Part shown: in pieces, positions 10,296 through 18,837 of the stretch
Position numbering within the stretch: the first letter of the stretch is position 1
Layout of the letters: each line of letters starts with the position of its first letter
Origin: Phycisphaerae bacterium
Lineage (GTDB): Bacteria; Planctomycetota; Phycisphaerae; SM23-33
DNA length: 64,000 nt
Reading direction: 5' to 3'
Assembly: GCA_009783465.1 (NCBI GenBank)
Contig: WRDM01000004.1
Coordinates: 35,231-99,230, forward strand
Made by a program: the position numbers and the translations under genes
The notes under the pieces: generated by a model
The model's input: the letters and a program-made list of their open reading frames with translations, nothing else
What the model was told of the DNA's origin: nothing
The model's database searches: none

Positions 10296-10337
10296 TCGCA
10301 CCGTCTATGCACATGACATATACCTGATGGCTTGTGG

Positions 10338-10946
10338 CTAGTGGCTTGTGGCGTTCTGCTGAGCGTACTCCTCGCTGACCCGCCAGCGCCAGACGTACCA
10401 CATTGCCGCCGCGATCATAATAACCCAGCCGGCGAAATAAATGCCGCTGGCGATGGTTTCGCAACTGTTGATGCAGCCGAGTTTGTTGAAGATGAACTGC
10501 CAGTCGTGCCGCCCGCCGCCGACCAGCGGCAGCGCACGGGCCTTCGCGTCGGCGGCGTAGCGGGCGACGTTCAAAAAATTCTCGCCAAGCCACAGCCCCG
10601 CCACCGCCACACCGGCCGTCTGGCGCCGCAGCCAGAAGTACACCCCGATTCCCAGCGGCACCATGCACTGGAGCAACGTCCCGCCCCACATTTGCAGGGT
10701 GTCGCCGAACGGCAGAAACACAATATGCCCGGCTTCGTGAATCGCCAGATTGACGTGATCGACAATAAACACAAACTGTTGTCGGGCCGTCAGAATCAAT
10801 AGCCAGAAAATCAGTGTGCCGATGGCAAAACCAATCATATGTCCGCGACTCACCACAAGCCAGCCGCCAGGAATCGCCGGCGCGGCGTTATAGGATGAAT
10901 ACGGCGACGATGAGTACTGTTGCGATGAGTTGTATTGAGGATCCAA
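10338..10946 (-). CDS. Membrane protein with HEAGH motif (M50-like or related)
   Basis: Several hydrophobic segments; 'NLAIHEAGHIVFLPFGDTLQMWGGTLLQ'. Confidence 0.55.
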   Translation of the reverse strand: MDPQYNSSQQYSSSPYSSYNAAPAIPGGWLVVSRGHMIGFAIGTLIFWLLILTARQQFVFIVDHVNLAIHEAGHIVFLPFGDTLQMWGGTLLQCMVPLGIGVYFWLRRQTAGVAVAGLWLGENFLNVARYAADAKARALPLVGGGRHDWQFIFNKLGCINSCETIASGIYFAGWVIMIAAAMWYVWRWRVSEEYAQQNATSH

Positions 10947-11037
10947 TGTCGCCCTCCTCGTATAACATCGGTGACTTGGGAGGACGACTTGATTTTCGCG
11001 AATTGTTTAACGGGAGTTGAAGAAATAGCTATGGATA

Positions 11038-11123
11038 TGGCTTGCCGGTTTGCGTTGTAAGACATTGTGAGCAATAAAACGTTCTGTCGTTCACAACGTC
11101 CTACAGCGCAAACCGGCAAACCA
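11038..11123. repeat. Type A palindrome (A4)
   Basis: tggcttgccggtttgcgttgt / acagcgcaaaccggcaaacca. Confidence 0.9.
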
Positions 11124-11157
11124 TATTTACATCAACTTTTTTTTCGCGAAAAAAGAT

Positions 11158-12321
11158 CTACGACAACAGTTCCTGGAACTCGCAGCCTTCGGATTCGGTT
11201 TCGTACAGGCCGACGATTTTTCGTTCGCGGATCGCGTTTTCCGGGCTGTCGCTGGCGTGGGCGCCGTTGCGCATCAGGTCCAGGCCGAAATCGCTGCGGA
11301 CCGTGCCCGGCTCGGCCTTGGTCGGATCCGTGCTGCCCAGGACTTTACGCACCTTGTCGATGGCGTTGGGGCCTTCGTACAGCAGGGCGAGGCACTTGGT
11401 TCGGCTGGCGGAGGCCTTCTCGGTTGGGTCAATGATGTCGTCGGGATTCACGCCCGTCATGTATTCGACGATTTTGTTGAATTCCGTGACGGCATTGCGT
11501 TCGGCCAGCCGGTCGGCGACGGCTTCGGCGTCGGGCATCGTGAACGGGAACGTGAACGCGTCGTGCAGCCGCTGGTACACTTCCTGCGTGACGTTGCCCT
11601 TGAGCTTGCGGACAAAAACGTCCTTCAGCGGTCCGTAGAACTGCTCGCCCATGGCCACGGTCATGTGGAAGAGTTTCGCGCCGACGATTCGCAGGCCTGT
11701 CCAACTGAACGCGTCGATGATGTTGCCGGGCCTTCGCGAGCGGCGTTCGAAGTTGTCCGGCTTGAGCATCACCAGCGACGTCTGCACGTCGGGCTGCTTG
11801 TACGCGATTCGGCCTTCGAGCACGCCGCCGTCGGTGCAGGCGTACTTGGCGAACAGTTTCAGGTGTTCGGCATTCATCGCCGCATCGGGGCAGGTCAGGA
11901 CGGCCGGCTCGAAGTAGCGGATGTTGCCCTTCTCGTCGCGGATGAAATCGCCGTAGGTGCCGCGGATCGTGTCGCCCACCGGCTGTTCGGTGAACGCGCC
12001 GATGACCTCGTCCTTGAGGTGCCGCACGGCATTGGGGCCTCGGAACAGCATGAACATGCACCGCGGCAGATAGCCCATCGGGTTGCTCTGACGGAGATTC
12101 AGGTCGACGTACTGCCGCCAGGCCTCCCGCAGCGTGGGGTCCATGTCCTTGGGCGCGAGGATTTCCTTGTAGGCGTCGAGGAAGGCGTCGCTGAAGACGA
12201 ACATGCGGACGGCAACCAGTTCCAGCCGGGCGTGCGCCAGCAGCCGCCCGATAATGCCGCCGGTGCGGCTCTTGTAGAGACTGTAGGGCGTAATCAACGC
12301 GTAAGCCAATTGCTCGACCAT
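11158..12321 (-). CDS. Nucleoside-diphosphate kinase domain protein (extended)
   Basis: LVMLKPDNFERR near the centre and C-terminal 'GPNAIDKVRKVLGSTDPTKAEPGTVRSDFGLDLMRNGAHASDSPENAIRE', which matches the NDK signature (NxxHGSDS-like). Confidence 0.82.
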   Translation of the reverse strand: MVEQLAYALITPYSLYKSRTGGIIGRLLAHARLELVAVRMFVFSDAFLDAYKEILAPKDMDPTLREAWRQYVDLNLRQSNPMGYLPRCMFMLFRGPNAVRHLKDEVIGAFTEQPVGDTIRGTYGDFIRDEKGNIRYFEPAVLTCPDAAMNAEHLKLFAKYACTDGGVLEGRIAYKQPDVQTSLVMLKPDNFERRSRRPGNIIDAFSWTGLRIVGAKLFHMTVAMGEQFYGPLKDVFVRKLKGNVTQEVYQRLHDAFTFPFTMPDAEAVADRLAERNAVTEFNKIVEYMTGVNPDDIIDPTEKASASRTKCLALLYEGPNAIDKVRKVLGSTDPTKAEPGTVRSDFGLDLMRNGAHASDSPENAIRERKIVGLYETESEGCEFQELLS

Positions 12322-12629
12322 GTCGCAAACTCCTGTGGATTAAGAAGCAGGAAAGCATAGCACGCCGCCATCGCGGCAGCAATACGGTTTTTCGCGAAAC
12401 GCGGGGGACGCATGGATGCACGGCGGTTTTTTGTCACACCCGCCTGGACCACCGCAGGCCTTTTCGGAGGCGATGATCAAAACCGCGATCGGTCTTGCCA
12501 CAGATAATTCCGGGCCCGCCATGCTGCTTCCGGGAAAAGCGGATCGTTATAATCGAGTCACAGACTGGCTGCGAGCCAATGGCGGACGATAGCAGGGTCT
12601 ACCCCGTCTCGTGACGTGAATGAACACCC

Positions 12630-12814
12630 GTCCGAGGGAACCATTCAGCCAGTAGCCAATAGCCAGTAGGTAAGGAAGAGCAAAGGCGAAACGACAAAGA
12701 GAGCGGGAATGGTTGTCCACGGGCGAAGAACGTTGATCGTGTGATGACCCATACGTTTTGCCATACCTATTGGCTACTGGCTATTGGCTACTGGCTGAAC
12801 GGCTCCCTCGGACC
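12630..12814. repeat. Type C palindrome (C1)
   Basis: gtccgagggaaccattcagccagtagccaatagccagtaggtaagg / ccatacctattggctactggctattggctactggctgaacggctccctcggac. Confidence 0.9.
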
Positions 12815-12856
12815 AATCGTTCGATCGCCCGTTTTTTATTTTTTCGTTCGACGAAT

Positions 12857-12885
12857 TTGCCCGCGGACGTTGTGTATCGTACTGT
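12857..12885 (+). promoter_or_regulatory. Candidate sigma70-like promoter for the ncRNA candidate
   Basis: TTGCCC, 17-bp spacer, TACTGT. Confidence 0.3.
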
Positions 12886-12891
12886 TCGTTT

Positions 12892-13134
12892 GCCACGCAG
12901 GAGTAGCACCGGCCTTCGCGGCGTGCGTCGTGTGTCGGCCAGGGAATCTGGCCGCGGGGTGGTTCACGGCGGCGTCGCTGGATGGGCGGGTGAGAGGCAC
13001 CGCGTGGCCGCTGGTCGGCCTGCTCGTCGGGCCGCCCAGCGGAATGCAACGACAACGACGCGGCCACGCGTCTTGCAATAACTGGTTCTCCTTTCGGTCT
13101 GGCCGGGCGACTCGGGGTCGCCCGGCCTTTTTTG
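12892..13134 (+). ncRNA. Candidate structured ncRNA or leader ending in a strong intrinsic terminator
   Basis: Successive hairpins GGCCAG-GGAAT-CTGGCC, CCGCTGG/CCAGCGG with inner CGGCC/GGCCG, GACGCG-GCCA-CGCGTC, then terminator GGCCGGGCGAC-TCGGG-GTCGCCCGGCC-TTTTTT; no convincing CDS. Confidence 0.35.
13101..13133 (+). terminator. Intrinsic terminator
   Basis: 11-bp perfect stem ggccgggcgac/gtcgcccggcc followed by TTTTTT. Confidence 0.8.
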
Positions 13135-13237
13135 TTGGGGGGCGTTTTCACCACAGAGACACCCTGCTTCGCTCTACGAGCTACGCAGGGCAAGAAGAGG
13201 ACTCGGTGAACAGGGCACTTGAAAAATCGTTTTTACC

Positions 13238-13322
13238 GGCTCGCCTTTTTGCGCCGTTGAATGTTGTGAACTACAAAACGCTTTTCCGCACACAACGCTC
13301 AACAACGCAAACAGGCTGAGCC
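13238..13322. repeat. Type A palindrome (A5)
   Basis: ggctcgcctttttgcgccgttg / caacaacgcaaacaggctgagcc. Confidence 0.85.
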
Positions 13323-13392
13323 ATCGCGAAAGTTTTTTCGAATTCCCGGTGCCCCTCTGTGTTTCTCTGTGTCTCTGTGGTAAAAAAAGCGT

Positions 13393-13770
13393 ATGGCTAC
13401 CCCCACGCTGGAATGTTTCGATAATCCGCACCCCGCCCGGGACTACGAGATTCTGCACGTCGCCCCGGAATTCACCTCCGTCTGCCCCAAGACCGGCCAG
13501 CCGGACTTCGGCACGATCGAAATCCTGTACGTCGCCGACCGGCGGTGCGTGGAACTCAAAAGCCTCAAGTTCTACCTGCAAAGCTTCCGCAACACGGGCG
13601 TGTTTTACGAGGACGTGGTCAACCGCATCCTGGACGATCTGGTGGCCGCGTTGTCGCCGCGGCACATGACCGTCACCGGCTCGTTCAGCCCGCGTGGCGG
13701 CATGCGAACGGTCGTCACGGCCCGCCACGCCGCTCCCGCCAAACGTGTAACCCGCCGAGGCCGCCCATGA
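13393..13770 (+). CDS. queF: NADPH-dependent 7-cyano-7-deazaguanine reductase
   Basis: [53 protein letters not shown] is the QueF signature. Confidence 0.93.
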   Translation: MATPTLECFDNPHPARDYEILHVAPEFTSVCPKTGQPDFGTIEILYVADRRCVELKSLKFYLQSFRNTGVFYEDVVNRILDDLVAALSPRHMTVTGSFSPRGGMRTVVTARHAAPAKRVTRRGRP

Positions 13771-14462
13771 AACCCGACTCGCGACGGTGGATCCGCCGGG
13801 CCGGCATTGCCCTGATCATCGCGCTGGCGGGCGTTGGCGTGTTTCTGCTGGCCACGGCGGACTGGGGCGCGACCAGCCAATGGTGTACCGTTACCGTGAG
13901 CGCCAGTTTCGACGGAACCGACATCTACCGCGGATGCCTCGTCGATGTACGTTTTACGGACAACACGGACTCAGGGGGAGGCCGTTCCGACGGCCCCAAC
14001 GTCGCTCAGAAAGGTCATGTGCCTCCACCCGGCAGGACACTGGTGCCTGTACGGCTGTCCGCCACCGTGCCCCGTTGGCAGGAATCACTCGCCCATGACG
14101 CGATTTCGCAGGCCCTGGCGGAAATCAGACGCCTGCTACAGGCCGCCAGTCCCGACGTGGCGGGGTCGGACATCCAGCGGCTCAATTCCGCCACGGCCGG
14201 CGAGCGTGTGCTGTTGTCCCCGGAAGCCGTCGAGATGCTGCGACTGGGCCTGAAAAATGATATCGAATCGGGCTTCGGCCTGCTCGAACTGGGCGATGAT
14301 TACGCCGTAAAAAATTACAACAGCCTGACGCTGGATTTGTCGCCCATCGCGCGTCGCTACGCCATCGACAAGGCCCTGGCCCGCATGGAATCGCACGGTG
14401 TCGCCGGCGGAAGGATCCAGATCGGCGACGACAGCAACACCTTCGGCCATGTGCCGCCGTGA
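13767..14462 (+). CDS. Hypothetical membrane-anchored protein
   Basis: ATGA overlap with queF; N-terminal TM helix ([19 protein letters not shown]). Confidence 0.6.
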   Translation: MKPDSRRWIRRAGIALIIALAGVGVFLLATADWGATSQWCTVTVSASFDGTDIYRGCLVDVRFTDNTDSGGGRSDGPNVAQKGHVPPPGRTLVPVRLSATVPRWQESLAHDAISQALAEIRRLLQAASPDVAGSDIQRLNSATAGERVLLSPEAVEMLRLGLKNDIESGFGLLELGDDYAVKNYNSLTLDLSPIARRYAIDKALARMESHGVAGGRIQIGDDSNTFGHVPP

Positions 14463-14596
14463 CGTGCCTGACGCCACTGGTCGAGGTCGCGCACGCGGGC
14501 CTGCACGGCTTCGAACGACGCGCATAAGGGAACGTGCGAGCCGTTCGAAGCCGTCCTCGCGTAACGGTGTGCCTTCAGCCAGTGGCGTCAGGCACG
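14463..14596. repeat. Type E palindrome copy 1
   Basis: cgtgcctgacgccactgg / ccagtggcgtcaggcacg. Confidence 0.95.
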
Positions 14597-14707
14597 AGAA
14601 AAGAATTCTGCACCGCAACGCGAGACCGCGGAGGCCAATCGGTTGCTTTCGCCACGAAACCAACGATTCTCCTCGTCCGGGAAACTCAACCACACGCCCT
14701 TGTCGTC

Positions 14708-14742
14708 CCATACCTGTTGGCTACTGGCTATTGGCTACTGGC
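14708..14742 (+). repeat. Type C single arm (C2)
   Basis: ccatacctgttggctactggctattggctactggc. Confidence 0.8.
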
Positions 14743-14950
14743 TTGCTTCCCTCCGAACGAATGGCTCACCCACGCCACGAGAATTGAAACCCTTCGCGCG
14801 AAATTCTTTTCATTTGCCCCTCGACCGTGTACATTTACGGGATGGACCGATAGGTCGGCTCGATGCCCTGGGCCGTTGTGTACTCCTATCCTATTAGTAG
14901 CTCTGTGCCCGCCACACGTCTGCCGGCGGGCGGCAAGGAAACGCCATAAC

Positions 14951-16351
14951 ATGACGACAACACCCAATCCAGAATCCGCCAAAACCAAAGGCGACCCCGC
15001 CAAAGGCAAAGGCAAAGCGTTCTTCGACCGGGCCGACCAGGTCGCCGAAACCGGTAGCTGGGACTTCGCCATCGAACTCTACCTCGAAGGCATCCTGCGC
15101 GAACCCGACGCCCTCGACCGCGGCCACAAACCCCTCCGCGAAGCCGCCCTGCAACGCAAAATCAAAGGCGGCAAGCCGGCGGGATTCTTCGAAAAAAACA
15201 AATACAAAGCCGGCAAGGACGCCCTCAGCCAATTGGCCGCCGCCGAGTACCTTCTGAGCAAAGACCCCGGCAACGAACTCCACATGGAGCAGTTTTTCAA
15301 GGCCGCCAAGGCCTCCGAACTGCCCGACGTCACCAAGTGGATCCTCGACATGCTCGTGGAATCGCAGCGGCAAAAGCCCGCCAAGGGCCGAAACAAACGG
15401 CTGCTCCAGGAAGTCACCAAGGGCTTCGACGACCTCCAGGAATTCGACCAGGCCATCGTCGCCTGCGCGCTGCTGCTGGAAGTCGACCGCAACAACAACA
15501 CCATCCAGGAAGCACTCAAGGATCTCCAGACGCGGCGGACAATCCACAAGGGCGGCTACGGCGATAAAGGCACCGACTTCACCAAGGGCGTCAAAAATAT
15601 CCAGGATCAAAAAGACGCCTTCGAAAAAGACGAGCTGGTACAAAGCCAGGATTTCAAACTCCGCGAGATCGAGAAAAAACGCACGGAGTACCTCGAAACG
15701 CCCACCGTGCCCGGCAAAATCAACGCCTACGTCGACGCCCTGCTGGCCATGGCCGACGACGGCTACGAAAACGAAGCCGCCGACGTGCTGCTGAAGGCCC
15801 ATCGCGAGACGAACAGCTATCAGTACCGCATGCGCGTGGGCGAGATCCGCATCCGTCAGGCGGTGCGGCGGGTTCGCAAAGCCAAGGAGGCCGGCGACAA
15901 AGCCGTCATCACCGAGGCCATTCGGGCGCAGGTGCAACTGGAGCTGGAAGAATTCACCGAGCGGGCGGCGAATTATCCGACCGACCTGTCGATCAAGTAC
16001 GAACTGGGCCGGCGGCAGTACGCGCTGGGGCAGTACGACTCGGCGATCGGCTCGCTTCAGCAGGCCCGCCGCGACGCGAGGCACGCCGTCCGGGCGAACG
16101 TCATGCTGGCCAAGGCGTTCGAGAAAAAAGGCATGCACGACCGCGAAGCCGCCGACACGCTCGAAGAAACCCTCAAGGGACAACTCCTCGAAGACCAGGA
16201 AAAAGAAGTCCGCTACCTGCTCGGGCTGCTCTACATCAAAATGAACCAGCTCCAACAGGCCGAACAACACCTCAGCCGCGTCACGCAAATCGACTACAAC
16301 TACGAAGACGCCCGCACCCGGCTGGAACAAATCCGGGCGAAGATGGGATAG
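14951..16351 (+). CDS. TPR-repeat protein
   Basis: Helical repeat composition, terminal TPRs 'VRYLLGLLYIKMNQLQQAEQHLSRVTQIDYNYEDARTRLEQIRAKMG'. Confidence 0.75.
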   Translation: MTTTPNPESAKTKGDPAKGKGKAFFDRADQVAETGSWDFAIELYLEGILREPDALDRGHKPLREAALQRKIKGGKPAGFFEKNKYKAGKDALSQLAAAEYLLSKDPGNELHMEQFFKAAKASELPDVTKWILDMLVESQRQKPAKGRNKRLLQEVTKGFDDLQEFDQAIVACALLLEVDRNNNTIQEALKDLQTRRTIHKGGYGDKGTDFTKGVKNIQDQKDAFEKDELVQSQDFKLREIEKKRTEYLETPTVPGKINAYVDALLAMADDGYENEAADVLLKAHRETNSYQYRMRVGEIRIRQAVRRVRKAKEAGDKAVITEAIRAQVQLELEEFTERAANYPTDLSIKYELGRRQYALGQYDSAIGSLQQARRDARHAVRANVMLAKAFEKKGMHDREAADTLEETLKGQLLEDQEKEVRYLLGLLYIKMNQLQQAEQHLSRVTQIDYNYEDARTRLEQIRAKMG

Positions 16352-16366
16352 AGGCACGAGACGATC

Positions 16367-16657
16367 ATGCGACCCTCCGTTGCGTTGAACATGAAGCGAG
16401 ATGCGGTGCGTGAGGCGGCCAGCCGCTTCCGCACGGCCAATCCGCGCGTGTTCGGCTCGGTGCTGCACGGCGCCGACCGGGAAGGCGGCGACCTCGATCT
16501 GTTAGTCGATGCGCTGCCGGGCGCGACACTGTTCGACCTGGGAGGCCTACAAGATGAACTGGAATCATTACTGGGCGTCCGCGTCGACCTGCTGACCCCC
16601 GCCGACCTACCGCAAAAATTCCGGGCCAAAGTGCTCGCGGAGGCCCAGCCCATATGA
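16367..16657 (+). CDS. MntA-like minimal nucleotidyltransferase (antitoxin)
   Basis: VFGSVLHGADREGGDLDLLVD (GSx10DxD NTase motif); ATGA overlap with the HepT-like gene. Confidence 0.85.
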   Translation: MRPSVALNMKRDAVREAASRFRTANPRVFGSVLHGADREGGDLDLLVDALPGATLFDLGGLQDELESLLGVRVDLLTPADLPQKFRAKVLAEAQPI

Positions 16658-17016
16658 CCGAAAACCGCCTGGAAGATTATCTTGACCACATGCGACAGGC
16701 CGCGACGGACGTGTGTCGCTTCGTAGAAGGTATGAACAAGGATACCTTCCTTGACGACACGCGAACCCAGCGGGCCGTCATCATGTGCCTCGTCATCCTC
16801 GGCGAAGCCGCCACGAAAATCATCAATCACCACGCCGAATTCGTTGAAGCGCACCCCGACGTGCCGTGGCATAGCATGCGAGGCATGCGCAACCGCGTCG
16901 CCCACGGTTATTTCGACATCAACCTCGACGTGGTGTGGGATACCGTTCAAACGGCACTGCCCGCTCTGCTGAAACAACTTTCCGCATGCAGCGATGACGG
17001 TCCGCTGTTTCCATAA
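16654..17016 (+). CDS. HepT-like ribonuclease toxin (DUF86)
   Basis: RAVIMCLVILGEAA...PWHSMRGMRNRVAHGYFDIN (RxxxH catalytic motif). Confidence 0.88.
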   Translation: MTENRLEDYLDHMRQAATDVCRFVEGMNKDTFLDDTRTQRAVIMCLVILGEAATKIINHHAEFVEAHPDVPWHSMRGMRNRVAHGYFDINLDVVWDTVQTALPALLKQLSACSDDGPLFP

Positions 17017-17030
17017 TGAATGCCAAAAAC

Positions 17031-17062
17031 AACTTGACTTATTTGTCAAGTTTAACTAGAAT
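17031..17062 (+). promoter_or_regulatory. Promoter with operator-like palindrome upstream of the NTase/HTH operon
   Basis: TTGACT (17034-17039), 17-bp spacer, TAGAAT (17057-17062); palindrome AACTTGAC-TTATTT-GTCAAGTT (17031-17052) overlaps the -35. Confidence 0.65.
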
Positions 17063-17087
17063 GTCACATCGAGTGATGCGATAACGT

Positions 17088-17666
17088 ATGCGTACGATGA
17101 AAATCCCCGCGTTTACGAACGACGGCCTGTTGCCGCCTGGCGAGTACGAGGTGTCGTTCGAGGAACTCCGGAAATCCGTGCTGGTCCTCGGGCCAGGCGA
17201 CCTCGGGGAATTTTCGCTCTGGGGTTCCGAGTGGCGTCGGCTGCTGGTGAACAATCTGGAAATCCTGACCCGACAGCTTTGGCAGGTCGGCGTGCGCGAG
17301 GTTTTTGTGGACGGTTCGTTCGCGGAAGACAACAACCACCCCGGCGACATCGACGGGTATTTCGTGTGCGAACCTGGATCGTTACATGAGGACGGCCTTC
17401 AGAAACAATTGAACGCTCTTGATCCGTACAAAATCTGGGAATGGAACAGGGCTTCGAGGACATCGTATCCCGGCTACAAGAAACCCCAGTTGCCCATGTG
17501 GCACCGTTATCGTGTTGAACTGCACCCGTATGTGCCGGAATCAGGGCTTGACTGTGGAATCTATGACGGGAGCGGACGTCGATTGGAGTTTCCCTCTGCG
17601 TTTCGTCAATCGCGAGATGGAAAACCCAAGGGAATCATAAAACTTCGCTACGGAGGTGAGCCATGA
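17088..17666 (+). CDS. DUF6932-like nucleotidyltransferase-fold protein
   Basis: IPAFTNDGLLPPGEYEVSFEEL...VREVFVDGSFAEDNNHPGDIDGYF. Confidence 0.6.
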   Translation: MRTMKIPAFTNDGLLPPGEYEVSFEELRKSVLVLGPGDLGEFSLWGSEWRRLLVNNLEILTRQLWQVGVREVFVDGSFAEDNNHPGDIDGYFVCEPGSLHEDGLQKQLNALDPYKIWEWNRASRTSYPGYKKPQLPMWHRYRVELHPYVPESGLDCGIYDGSGRRLEFPSAFRQSRDGKPKGIIKLRYGGEP

Positions 17667-18181
17667 TTCACAATGAGACAGAATATCAGCAGGCTGTAGC
17701 CAATCTCGCCCAAAGCCGTGAATATTTCGCGCAGCAACGGGAACGATTGAAGAAGGAAGGTTTTCCCGACGAGGCCATCACAACACTCATTGACTCAGCG
17801 ATGCACTTTCATCTGAATTTACAGTGGGAAGTGGAACATTACGAGCGGATCATGCGAGGGGAGTTCCCGGAGTTGGAGAATCTGCATGGCCTTGGCTTTT
17901 TGCTCATCTCGTTGCGGATTGCTCAGGGGATTTCGCAACGGGAATTGGCCAAACGGTTGGATGTTCACGAGTCGCAGGTGTCGCGCGATGAGCGGAACGA
18001 GTATTTCGGGATCACCGTGGAGCGGGCCGCAAAAATTCTCGACGCCATGAATGTTCGGCTGAAAGTTGTCATGGAGAAGACGACACCTGTGGTTCCCGCA
18101 AAAAGAATTTCTTCACGGGTGCCGTCCGCTTCCGCCCATCGCCGCACGCGGCGACAAAACGGCCGCGCCGCGGCAGGATGA
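17663..18181 (+). CDS. XRE-family helix-turn-helix protein (putative antitoxin/regulator)
   Basis: LRIAQGISQRELAKRLDVHESQVSRDERNEYFGITVERAAKILDAM; ATGA overlaps with both neighbours. Confidence 0.75.
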   Translation: MIHNETEYQQAVANLAQSREYFAQQRERLKKEGFPDEAITTLIDSAMHFHLNLQWEVEHYERIMRGEFPELENLHGLGFLLISLRIAQGISQRELAKRLDVHESQVSRDERNEYFGITVERAAKILDAMNVRLKVVMEKTTPVVPAKRISSRVPSASAHRRTRRQNGRAAAG

Positions 18182-18825
18182 TTACACCCATGGCAAACGA
18201 GTGGTATAGAAAGACAACGTGGTCCGACGCCGACCGCGACGATTTCGAGGCGCATCTCAAACGCAGCCGCGGAGCCGCGAATAAATCGCTGTATCTGCTG
18301 ATCCAGGCCGAGCATCTTCAAGACGCCTCTCCGCCGTTATATCGCGAGGCGCTTGCCCTTCTTGAACGCGCGTTGACCGAATGGCGATATGATTCCCAAA
18401 GGGCCGTGGCGTTCCTTCGGAAGGCACAGTGCCTGCTGGAAACCGAAGGATTTGATGCCGCAATTCCTTTTTACAGGCAGTCGCTGGAATTTGAAAAACA
18501 GTATACAACGACCAGGACGATTGCCTGGCGGGAGTTTCCGTGGCAGATCGTGAAACATCGACGAACGGATCTTTACGAAGAGGCATTGAAGTGGCTGGAC
18601 ATCGAACGGGTTGCGTATCCAATCGATCGGTATTGCATGTCTACGGTCTGCGCTATCGTGTGGATGCACCAGGGAGATCCCGTCAACGCAAAAGCAGTCG
18701 CGGCCACGGCATTGAAGGCCGCGGAGATTGCATTTTCCGGTTTACGGTATCATCCGAACCACGGATTGGTTGGCGACATCGAGCCGTGGGCAAAGGCCGA
18801 GCTTGAACGCATCCTCTCCGCATAG
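18178..18825 (+). CDS. Hypothetical TPR-like protein
   Basis: ORF coupled to the HTH gene; helical repeats; likely start at MANEWYRKTTW (18190). Confidence 0.55.
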   Translation: MITPMANEWYRKTTWSDADRDDFEAHLKRSRGAANKSLYLLIQAEHLQDASPPLYREALALLERALTEWRYDSQRAVAFLRKAQCLLETEGFDAAIPFYRQSLEFEKQYTTTRTIAWREFPWQIVKHRRTDLYEEALKWLDIERVAYPIDRYCMSTVCAIVWMHQGDPVNAKAVAATALKAAEIAFSGLRYHPNHGLVGDIEPWAKAELERILSA

Positions 18826-18837
18826 TACAGTCGTGGC

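Noticed and set aside
10139-10327. Small ORFs across intergenic type A palindromes (e.g. ...LATGPASLRCKTGL...; similar ones at 27021 and 32988)
   Set aside because: Repeat-derived reading frames without RBS or conservation beyond the repeat.
12741-13319. 192-aa ORF over the type C repeat and ncRNA candidate
   Set aside because: Runs through palindromes and a terminator hairpin; no domain and no RBS; more likely non-coding.
14894-16468. 524-aa minus-strand ORF opposite the TPR gene
   Set aside because: Antisense shadow with a repetitive V/F/G/D bias.
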